Shown here piece by piece: positions 10,985 through 20,456 of a stretch of DNA of 64,000 bases (within the stretch, counting starts at the first letter, position 1; the number at the start of each line of letters is the position of its first letter). This DNA comes from Lophius americanus (lineage: Eukaryota; Chordata; Actinopteri; Lophiiformes; Lophiidae), in contig JBBDHG010000124.1 in NCBI GenBank assembly GCA_037951165.1, positions 1,365,001-1,429,000 of the forward strand, given 5' to 3'. The position numbers were made by a program, and so were the translations under genes. The notes under the pieces are model-generated. The model was given only the letters and a program-made list of their open reading frames with translations. It searched no databases and was not told where the DNA came from.

Positions 10985-11275
10985 ACCAGTGAATCCAGTA
11001 TAAATAAAAAGAAGGAGAAAGAAAACATTAGTTCAATGAGACAAGTAACTGCTGCCATCGAAGATCTTAGTGAGGACTTAAAGAATCAGGATTGGAGTAA
11101 AATCTATGTTGAAGATGTAGATGAGTCTTATGGAACATTTATTTCCATTATATCTAATTGGTCTGATGAACATTGTCCTCTTTAGGTTAAAGTGGGAAAA
11201 AAGCAATACACAGACAAGCCAGGGATAACAAAGAGATTAGAAAATGCCTGTATGAAGAAGAATTTATTATATAAA
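10985..11275 (+). mobile_element. LINE ORF2 fragment, left part, interrupted by the 7.2-kb transposon
   Basis: The frame reads through VTAAIEDLSEDLKNQDWSKI ... DEHCPL(TAG)VKVGKK ... NACMKKNLLYK. This resembles the linker between endonuclease and reverse transcriptase in fish non-LTR retrotransposons. One in-frame TAG lies at 11183-11185. The match resumes at 18,490 on the far side of the DNA transposon: YK-GFLKTNIRL ... KLLEKNRTDIKN. Confidence 0.65.
11270..11275 (+). repeat. Target site duplication, left copy
   Basis: TATAAA directly precedes the transposon end TACGGTGGCCC. The right flank begins TATAAG. Removing the element and one copy restores the LINE frame as NLLYKGFLK, which independently supports these borders. 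Confidence 0.8.
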
Positions 11276-11573
11276 TACGGTGGCCCAGAAGTGCAACTTT
11301 ACAAAAGCAAAACACATTTCAAAAATCCAAAACACATTTCAAAAATCCAAAACACATTTCCCAAAAGAAAAACACATTTCAAAAATCAAAAGTTTGACGG
11401 AAAGGGAGGGTTCTAGACCCCGGAAGTGAACTACCTGTCAATTAAACAGTCATTCATTGATATAAGTTCATGTGCATGCTGTCTGATATGTTTTGTCCTT
11501 TTTGTGGAACTCATTTTAGCAACTTGGCCCAATTTTGCTCAAATTGTGGCAATTTTTTAGATCTTTTAAAAGG
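11276..11573 (+). repeat. Left terminal inverted repeat (~300 bp)
   Basis: It matches the reverse complement of 18,175-18,489. The outer third holds four copies of AAAACACATTTC separated by A-rich spacers, against five in the right repeat. The inner part includes the first coding segment of the transposase gene. Similarity fades after the LDLL codons. Confidence 0.9.
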
Positions 11574-13030
11574 GATTGAAAAAAACGAAAATGAAGTAAT
11601 TAGTATTGTTGAAGGCTACTTCAAAGACGAACACACGTATGACAGTATCTGTGATATGATGTCCTCCTTGCACGGTGTGAACATTAGCTTGCGATGTCTT
11701 AAAGCTAAACTAAAAGAGGTCCGATTGTTCCGTAGACTGGATTATTCCACTCCAGACGCTGTTAGTGATGCCATCAGGTTGGAGCTCCGTGGACCAGGAC
11801 AACTCTTTGGATACAGGACAATGTGGCAAGTACTCAAAAAGAAGTACAATTTGCGAGTGTGATGTTATGATTTTGCTCCGTGAGCTCAACCCTGAAGGAT
11901 GTGCGAGGAGAGCGTGGAGAACGTTCCTACGCAGAACCTACTATTCGATGGGGCCTAATTATATGTGGCATGCTGATGGATACGTTAAACTTAAGCCGTT
12001 CGGCTTGGCCCTTTCCGGGTGCATTGATGGATTTCACGGAAAGTGCTGTGGCTGGTATGTGGACCAACAAAAAATAATCCAGCAGTGATCGCTAACAATT
12101 TCATTGCTTGTGTGCGAAAAACTTGGTGTTGCACCCATGAGGCTGCGGACTGACTGTGGCACAGAGAACGCCATCATGGCTGCAATTCAATGTACGCTGC
12201 GTCACCAGCATGCTGACCAGTACTCGGGAGCTTCCAGCCACATGTATGGCTCATCTACAACAAATCAACGTATAGAGTCTTGGTGGTCCAGCTTTAGGAA
12301 GGGGAGGTAAGTGACCTTATTTAGTGACCTTTTATTTCATTACCGTTTACCCATATTGCACTGTTTCTCTGACCTATTTTGCTTGTCTGTTAACGTCATT
12401 CACTTAGTAGTTAAACAATTAAAATAGTTAATTATCACGTCACTTTAGTTGCACAGTATATTTAAACTCATTTCAAACCATCAGAATTAAGGTTGATTTC
12501 CATCCATCTCTGCAGGTCTCAATTCTTGATGGAGTTATTTGCAGATCTGAGAGATAAAGGACACTTCAACGGAAGCCATGAAAATCAATGCCTTATAAGA
12601 TTTTGCTTCAGTGATGTTGTGCAGAAAGACCTGGATGAATGTGTGGACCTGTGGAACACTCATAGGATTCGAACCTCTAGAACAGCATCATGTCCTGGAG
12701 GGGTGCCCAATGAGCTTTACTATTTAACACACAGGTATTTGATCAGTGATGAATAGGTCTTTGTGACTGTTTGCCCCTTGAGTATCTAAAATGTAAACAT
12801 TAGAATCTTTCATTCCTCCATCTAGGTTCGGCTCCAAAGACTGTGGATTTAAAATTGAAAGTACAGAGCTGGATGAATTTCCAGAGTCAAATCATTGCGT
12901 GTATCCATGTGGTGACCCAAACATCCAGGAGTACTTAGACTTTGTCAAGGAGCATTGCCAACTGCAGAAGCCAGTGAATTGGGAGTCCACTGAACTGTAC
13001 ATACACCTGAGAGAAATTACTCAACTATAA
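11479..13030 (+). pseudogene. Integrase-type DDE transposase gene, frameshifted
   Basis: Three exons: 11479-12306, 12516-12734 and 12826-13030, with GTAAGT and GTATTT donors and TGCAG and TCTAG acceptors in matching phase. Domain order is: an N-terminal CPFC...CSNC zinc ribbon encoded by the inverted repeat; an HTH-like region (LRCLKAKLKEVRLFRR ... GYRTMWQVLKKKY); an integrase core with MWHADGY, LRTDCGTEN and NQRIESWW supplying the DDE residues (40 residues between the second Asp and the Glu); then a C-terminal WNTHRIR segment common to this family. Three frame breaks lie near 11,860, 12,030 and 12,118. The start at 11479 rather than the upstream ATG at 11470 is chosen because it matches the start of the convergent gene. 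Role in life: cutting and joining the element ends in the nucleus (inference). Confidence 0.85.
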
Positions 13031-13628
13031 TCGTTAAAAAAGAAAAAATAGAGCCATGCTCAGTATGTACAAGGTGTTCCTTTGGTGGGTTTAATAGAAA
13101 AAGCAAAGGTTGAAAACTAGAACCAGCTTTCTGATGATTAGTGGTCTACAAAAGGCCAGGTCATAGGCACTTTTCTGCCATGCACAGGTAGGATAAAAGA
13201 GAGATTAGTGTTTCAGCAGTGGACTAGGACATGCATCAGCGATACCTTCCTCCTGCTTTTGTCTCACAAGAGTGCCTTGGATCTAACCGTCTCTAGAACA
13301 CTTACTGAATTACAAGTAAGCTGGTTCTAGTTTTCCACTTCACTTTTTTTTCATAATCGTTCTGAGAAAATGGAAAGTGTGATTGAGTAAAAGAAATACA
13401 TAGTATATACATTGTGTGAGATTTATTAAACAGTTGCGAAAAAATGGACACTTTCAAGAATGATATCTTTCTTTGCAAAATTCAATGGTTTCATTTGTTT
13501 CCAATATTAATCAAACTAGTATTGACCCACAGGTTCATTTGTGTTAAAGTTAAGTCAACTCTGAACAAACATATGCTTCTTTCAAAATCTCATTCACATT
13601 TAGGAACACTGACTTGGTCTCACATCAC
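13031..13628. other. Spacer between the convergent transposon genes
   Basis: About 600 bp between the two stop codons with no convincing exon on either strand. It presumably holds both 3' UTRs; the 62-codon plus-strand frame here has no recognisable features. Confidence 0.5.
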
Positions 13629-16600
13629 TTAAAAAAGGCCAAATCCAGGTGAATTCGGAATGCCAAAGTCCATATTTGATTTGAACATGTATGATTCTAA
13701 GTGGGGTAATTTCAATGTTGGAACATGTGTTTGCCATGGGGAAAGGAGAATTTTCCAGGAACTCGATCCTCGGTATCGGCTCCAATCCAAGAGGAGGGAG
13801 TGAGGTTAGGCCAGTTGCAAACATGAAGACATCTTCCACACACACAGTGGCTTGGCCTTCTGCAAACACAGGATTTTTCTTGCATAAAATGTTTTTTGTC
13901 AATTAGTTATAAAAGAAAAAAAGATCTATAGCAAACCTTCGCAATCTAGAAGATAGTCTGCCCAGTATCCTAATGTTTGTCCTTCTCTTCGTCTGCTGTT
14001 ACTCCCCGATGGACTCAGATCAGGTTTGAAGAGTTTCTCAAGTTCAAGAGCAGTGACCTTCCTTTCCAAACGGCATAAGACGGGGGCTAGCAAAGCAGGG
14101 TGCAGCTGTATTGTTGTCAAAAACTGGAGGGCTGAAAGACCATCTTTAAATCTAAATAGTACAAACTAGTTACAATTGCTTTAGAGTGGAATTCACATGA
14201 TATATAGATATCTATATAGATGTATAAATAAAACAGTGAACAGATTGTTTTTCTAATTAAACAATCACCAAAATGAGTTCTAACCATAGTTACTGGAGAT
14301 TACATTAGCCAAACCAAATTTTTATGAGGGAATGACAAGGTATTTTGTATCTTTTCTCAAATTATTCAGTAGTCGTCATAAGCTGTTAACAACTGAACAG
14401 CAATCTGGAACCAAGTTTGTTTTTTACACAACAAAGTAACACAATAATTGGAAGAGCTAATCACCTTTCAATTACACAGCAGTTGCGGTCAATAATGTAC
14501 CATCGTAGGTAGTCAGCCACAATTGTTCTCTTTTCCTCGAGAGCAGCCACATGTCTCAGACAACCAGCTGTCTGTAACATTGTGCTGTGTCTTAAAGTGC
14601 ATTCTCGCAAGGCTTCCATAGTAGCAGCGCTCTCAATCTAAAAAAACAAAAAAAGATAAGTGTACATACAATCTTCTTGACTGAATTTTCGTTCCACTAC
14701 ATAGCACGATCAAGGTAGTACAAAACATTTCTTTATAAACCTTGTCCTGCATTATCCTTAAACTAATCCTACCTCTTGCAAAGCTTTCCCTATTTATCAT
14801 CAGTTATTAAATCAACCGTAGCTTTGAAAGACGGCTACTTTCCTGCCAAGTAGTACTCATTGTCCCTGACAACTGTGAATGAAAATATTCAAATTCAAAT
14901 AAGCTCCATCATTGGGACAACACACGGCAAGGTGTTGCTAAATATCTCTGGAATAGTTGAAGTACCGAAGCAAAATCATGATGTGATATACAATACAAGG
15001 CGAACATTAAACACCATGGATACCATTTGCCTTGTAGACCAAGAAACGTTGGTCTTCTGGTCCATCAAAAATGGACCGACGATTCAGGTGTTTCATTAGC
15101 AGTGTCAGAAACTCTCACCTTGGACCCCCTGTATCAATTCCTTCTTCAAACACACCAGCATCATCAGTAAATCTGACCAGCATATCGCAGGTTTCTGAGA
15201 ATGTTGCACGCTTGAAACCTCTGATCGCTCCATCCCAAATATTGGACCTTGAAATGTTAAATCGGCTGGCTCTTCCATGATCAATAGGAAGTGACAGGTT
15301 TGTGATGACATCAGTCAGTGTGACGTTGACCTCCTCCCTATAATTAAATAACAGTGAATCGCATGCAGAAGACCATAGAGTGCACATTATGAATGCTATT
15401 ATGCAAGCATGTTTGCGTTGTCATCACAAACTTACATTGGTGTGTTTGGCAAGTCCTTCAAGTTTACAGGGCTCGGGTCTTCATCCTCTTCCTCAACACA
15501 CGGTGCATAAAGCTCTGTGTATTTACTGTTGGAAAATATCAGAAGGTCACGGTAAACAGTTGAACTAAAACATTATCTTTAAGTTATTTTCTATAAGTTA
15601 ACTTTTCTACTGATATATTAGAAAGATTTCATCAGTGTCTTCTCTAATGTAAACATTTAAGTGCCCTCTCATATCTTGACGATTTGTAATTACTTACGTG
15701 TAGCAAGTAGACCCGCTTGCACAATCCAGTGGTTCCAGAAGGTCCTCATCATCTGATATTATGATCTGAAAAATTAAGTGACATAAAGGAATATAAATTT
15801 CCACTACAACAAAAATGGATGCCTATAATAGGGTGATCTTCTTAATTACCTGTCCGGCCTTATTTTTATATGAATGTCCCATTGCATCTCTGAAAAATGT
15901 GAAAACAACCTTATTGCAGGTGTTCATAGATTTCAAAAGGACATCTAAAGAAGAGGTGTTGCATTTTTTAATTTGGACATTATTTTAAGTATCGCGATAG
16001 TCCCCTTTTACACCATTTCTTTCTATTGAAAAAAAACTGCTCCAGAATTAAGTTACAACTCACTGAAAATTAATCCAATGTGGAAGTCAAATTTTGCAAA
16101 GGACTGCCAAAGAAATGTTATATTTTTTCAATTTAGAGAAGATACTTAGTGACAAACCTTAATAGCTTGTATAAAATGACTGAATGCCATGGGCCACAAT
16201 TGACAGGTCAGCACTGAATGTCAATCTAAACAAGATATGGCTAAAATTATAACTCAGTTCTGGAACATTGTTGAGAGAAAACGGTGGAAATATCTTAAAA
16301 TAAATTTAAAAAAATGTATGGTACACTTTAAAAAACAAAAACCTAGTCTCAATATAATAATATATTTAATTTATAACGCACTTTACATTTGGATCAATTC
16401 TCAAAGTGCTATAAAGCAAATGCAGATAAAAGCATCAATAAAAAATAAAATAATAACTATATAAAAGCCTTACCAAAAAGCAGCAATGTTAATTAAGGTT
16501 ATAGGTTCTGCTAAAAAGGAAAGTTTTAAGTCCTTTTATATAATGTTAAATATAACATCTATAGCCTGTTCTACATGTTACCTGATTGCAGTAATATCTG

Positions 16601-18268
16601 ACAATTTATTACTAGTCTTGGAAATTAGCACTTACTCTTGATCTCCAGGTTTTTCGCCGGGTGTACTTTTGTTCTGAGGCTCAAACACCTGAGGAGAAAA
16701 CATTAGAGTTCAAAGGATGACATTTTGTAATGCACTATTCTTCCTGCTTGTATATACACCATGCTTTGAAATCTAATACAGGAAATATTTATAGTCTGAC
16801 CAAAGATCTTAGTACAGCATGTAGATAGTCTCTGTGAAATCAAAATAGTAGATAAGCCCTGGGTAAGATATTTAATGCAACCATTAAATGTATCTCTTTT
16901 GTAAAAATTATTTCTTTCATCTTGACTCACCAGAGTGTCAGCTTCATTGAACTCAGCGGTGCTCCTGGAAGTGATGGCAATCTCTGAATCTGATTCCGAA
17001 AGCATTTCGTCCACTACAGTAAAACAATAATAATCAAAAGAATATACCAGTAATCCCATATATAAACCAGTATATAGTGTACAAAGCCAGTCATTTTATA
17101 CATAGCATACACACACAAATATCACAGTATCAGAAAATATAAGCATACAAAGTACTAATTTGCCAAATCCACAAACCTCCTGTAAAGTGCTGTTCTAGGC
17201 ATATGAAGAGAGAAATCCTGCAAAACGTCTTTCCAATATCCTTTTTATATTCAGCCAATGTGAATGGCTTCTCTGTCCCAGGCACATTGACCACCTCTGA
17301 ACAATCTGGATATAAAAGGACATATGGTCCTTCCTTCATGTCTTTGTTAAATGTTCTCATTTTCTGGACAGATATTTTCAGGAGGTCAGGTGCTGGTGCA
17401 GCTGGATCTACATATAATGGCAGCGTTTTCCCTCTGACAGGTTTTAAGTCACCTCCTTGTGGTGCCATCAATCCTATGTTTATCTAGAAGAGATACAAAA
17501 ACTTTTTTAAAAAATTAGAAAGTGCTTATTGTGAAGTAATTCCATATATCTCTCATTTGGTTGCCTGTAATATTAAACAGAACAAGAGTTTCCCAATTTT
17601 TATATTATTAACATAATTACAATGGAAAGCCAGAGTAAAAGAAAAACTTCCTAGTATAATTTACTAAGACATTGATATGATTGTTGACAGAAAGGAAATC
17701 ATTTATGTTCAATCTCTCCTCTGTACAATTCATTAAATAATGAACCCATCCTGAAACGCTAGTATTTTGCATGTTTTAAGGCTGCATGCACCACCTTACT
17801 TGAACCTTCTTGACTTGTTTTAGAGGTTTCTGTGGTCCACGGCTACAGGACGTTCTTTCTTTTGATTTTGAATTTTTGTACTCCATGAATTTATATAGGA
17901 TGGGCATGATTGTTCAGCTGCAAATAACAAAACATACTATAAACACAGTATGAGTTGGGAAATAACAGACTTAAAATACAGTATGTTACATATGCAATGA
18001 AGCTAGCTTATTTTAGCTAACATTAGCTACTTTGCACAGTACTAATGTCATATTACGTTACTCAGCACGTTACTAACGCTAGCTAACTAATGTTTACAGT
18101 AGACTTACCTTGACTAACATTTCCAGACGTTGTCGTTGTATCGTTTTTTTCTACTCTTTGGTCGGTTTTTCTATTTAAAAGATCTAAACAATTGCCACAA
18201 TTTGAGCAAAATTGGGCCAAGTTGCTAAAATGAGTTCCACAAAAAGGACAAAACATATCAGACAGCAT
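13629..18268 (-). pseudogene. HECT-type E3 ubiquitin ligase-like gene carried by the transposon, broken
   Basis: Exons read from the sequence: 18268-18109, 17917-17800, 17483-17177, 17013-16931, 16688-16636, 15889-15850, 15765-15698, 15525-15436, 15337-15024, 14872-14839, 14637-14465, 14151-13937 and 13859-13629. The protein starts with the same zinc ribbon as the transposase. It then has a domain ending YPDCSEVVNVPGTEKPFTL, an acidic linker (SDDEDLLEPLD), and a HECT domain: N-lobe RFTDDAGVFEEGIDTGGPR, IFDGPEDQRF and NEYYLAGK, and C-lobe ending ANTCSN with the catalytic Cys. It resembles the many G2E3-like HECT genes of fish. Lesions: TGA at 15118-15116 where the family has Arg, no HGGP segment between 14839 and 14637, a frame conflict in exon 2, and a frameshift near 13,716 just after the catalytic Cys. 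It would attach ubiquitin to unknown targets. Confidence 0.8.
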
Positions 18269-18489
18269 TCACATGAACTTATATCAATGAATGACTGTTT
18301 AATTCACAGGTAGTTCACTTCCGGGGTCTAGAACCCTCCCTTTCCGTCAAACTTTTCTTTGAAATGTGTTTTTCTTTTGGGAAATGTGTTTTAGATTTCT
18401 GAAATGTGTTTTTCTTTTGTGAAATGTGTTTTGGATTTTTGAAATGTGTTTTGCTTTTGTAAAGTTGTTTGCACTTCTGGGCCACCGTA
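18175..18489 (-). repeat. Right terminal inverted repeat (~315 bp)
   Basis: Reverse complement of the left repeat. A three-base difference near the tip (gtgcaaacaactt against gtgcaactt) and an extra AAAACACATTTC copy distinguish it. It contains the first codons of the HECT-type gene. Confidence 0.9.
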
Positions 18490-18840
18490 TATAAGGGATT
18501 TCTGAAAACAAATATAAGACTTACAAAAATAAACTAACCAGTATTATGAGATACAAGAAAAAAATGTGTTACAGTAAACTACTTGAAAAAAACAGGACTG
18601 ATATAAAAAACATAATTTACCCATGTTACGTTTATTCCAACAATGATGGGGTGATCGAATTTAATGAATATTTTGTTAATGTAGAAAAACATTTAGCTAA
18701 TTCTATTAAACATCCAAATAACAGAGATGGAGAAAAAAGTAATATTATTAACATCGATACACATTCAATGTTTATTAAAGAAAGTGACGGGAAAGAAATA
18801 ATTGATATTGTACACAAATCTAAAAATAATGAAGAACCCA
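18490..18840 (+). mobile_element. LINE ORF2 fragment, right part
   Basis: Continues the fragment that ends at 11,275. After the duplicated TATAAG the frame gives GFLKTNIRL, slips once near 18,528, then reads KKKMCYSKLLEKNRTDIKN ... YFVNVEKHLANSIKHP ... EIIDIVHKSKN. This is the region just before the reverse transcriptase core of non-LTR elements. It breaks off at about 18,840. Confidence 0.65.
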
Positions 18841-19255
18841 GGAGAACCAGAACTCAGGACAGGACTCAGAGGTTCGTCTGCCCCTGAAAGAACGGGACAT
18901 GGACTCTACTTATAGAACGTCTTTCTAGTCTGCCCCAGCACTTAAAGCTCCTCACAACATGAGCCTCAGTTCACATTCACATTCAACCAGTTCTCAACAA
19001 TATCTACTCTAAGTTGAACCCCGGTTCATTTTCATACCCAGAATACACTCAAAGTAACTCCAAAACTTTCAGGTGTATTTTTCACAACCTTGGTGTCTGT
19101 GAACAGGCGTACCTGTTACTACGTGTGAGAAACATTTGCAAATATTTTAGAGTAACAGCATGAAACTAAACCATCAACACATTTTCTAAGAAAGTCCGTC
19201 TCCACACGACAAAACAAAACTCAAAACATACACTGTATGTCGCCCGAGTCACCGC

Positions 19256-19690
19256 TGAGCTGTGACAGTTCCCTCCCCCTCCACGGGTGCCTCCAGCTGC
19301 CCTACCAGGTTTGTTGGGATTCTCTCTGTAAAAGTCAGTGAGTAGGGTAATGTCCTTAAAGAAACTCCGGGGGTTCCAGGAACGTTCCTCCGGACTGTAA
19401 CCCTCCCAGTCTACCTGGTATTGAATGCCCAACCCCGGCCACGGACATCCATGATCCAGCGGACGATGTTGGATGCCGGATGATTGTCAATGGACAAAGG
19501 TGGGGGAGGAGGCACAGCTGGTGGGGACAGAGGGCTGGAAGCAACTGGCTTGAGCAATGAGACATGGAAGGTAAAGTGAGGTTCATGGATATAGGAAGTT
19601 TCAGGTTTCACCAATGTGGGAATTAAGGGATGCTGCTGTCTCAGAAGCAGAGGGCAACTTGGACAGGGGTACAAAATCAAGGCGGAACAC
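19256..19690 (-). mobile_element. Ty3/Gypsy pol 3' end with chromodomain (copy 1)
   Basis: On the minus strand the sequence encodes RLDFVPLSKLPSASE, a TFHVSLLKPV box and, after a frame slip near 19,420, YQVDWEGYSPEERSWNP, a chromodomain core typical of chromodomain-bearing Gypsy integrases. It is truncated at its 5' side (about 19,783), with no integrase core, so it is a dead fragment. Confidence 0.8.
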
Positions 19691-20264
19691 TGGGTCTACT
19701 GCATTAGTGTAAGCTCTTACTGTGGGTCTAAGGTCTTCATCTTGGTACTTAACAAAAGTCAGGGTGAAGATTTTTTTTTCCAATATAATTCTTAGTTAAG
19801 GACGGTCAGAAATCTAAAGACAATCTTTTATTTATTTGAATATTTTCATGTTTTTTTGTTATTATTATATATTTTAGAATCATGTGAACAAAGTCAGTCA
19901 GTCAGTCACTTAAATCCAAAAATCATGAGTTTATAATAAGTAAACAGGATTCAGAGTCAGAATTCTGAATTTCTTCAAAATTTAAAAACATATTTTTTTC
20001 TTTTTCCAATTCTTGAGAATAATTAAAACTTTTCAAAGAATTTGTTGGAAAAAACTGCACGATTAAACATTTTCAAATCAGATTTTCAATTGTTGTTCAT
20101 TTTTAGATTTTACTTTGTTTCCTGTGGTCTGAATCGTCTTCCATATAAAAACATCTAATTACACGTCACTAAATAAAATGCTTGTTCTCCCAGTCTGAGG
20201 TGGAAATCTCTCCCTGTGACATCATCAGGTTTCCATGCGGTAGGTCAGTCTGTCCAAGCGCCGC

Positions 20265-20456
20265 TCACTCATTAGTCGCAGTGGATCTGAAGTTGACGGC
20301 AGCGTAGGTGACGTCCTGCTCTTGGGGCTCATGTGTTTCGGTGCTGGACTGAGGAGTCTTTATCTCGCTCTTAGAAAACTGGATTCTGCCGTAGGGAAGT
20401 TCCTCTTGCTCTTTTTGTGGAAAAGAGACGCTTTCATACAAAAGAGCAGGATTCAT
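20265..20456 (-). CDS. Unit 2 last exon with three ITIM-type motifs
   Basis: The acceptor CCGTCAG precedes 20456; 63 codons then TGA. LLYESV, LPYGRI and VTYAAV fit the (I/V/L/S)xYxx(I/V/L) pattern. The exon lies 2.3 kb from the previous one, beyond a LINE insertion. No counterpart is seen near units 1 or 3. Confidence 0.8.
   Translation of the reverse strand: MNPALLYESVSFPQKEQEELPYGRIQFSKSEIKTPQSSTETHEPQEQDVTYAAVNFRSTATNE

Larger units (their letters stand above)
11276..18489. mobile_element. 7,214-bp DNA transposon with DDE transposase and HECT ligase-like genes
   Basis: Both ends share a long inverted repeat beginning TACGGTGGCCCAGAAGTGCA, flanked by a 6-bp duplication (TATAAA/TATAAG). 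Two genes converge inside: a plus-strand integrase-type transposase (11479-13030) and a minus-strand HECT-type gene (18268-13629). About 600 bp without features (13031-13628) separate their stop codons. Both genes carry lesions, so this copy is dead. A DDE integrase-like transposase with a 6-bp duplication would fit the IS3EU-type superfamily as I recall it, but I cannot verify the superfamily. The element sits in a LINE fragment, so it arrived after that LINE. Confidence 0.9.
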
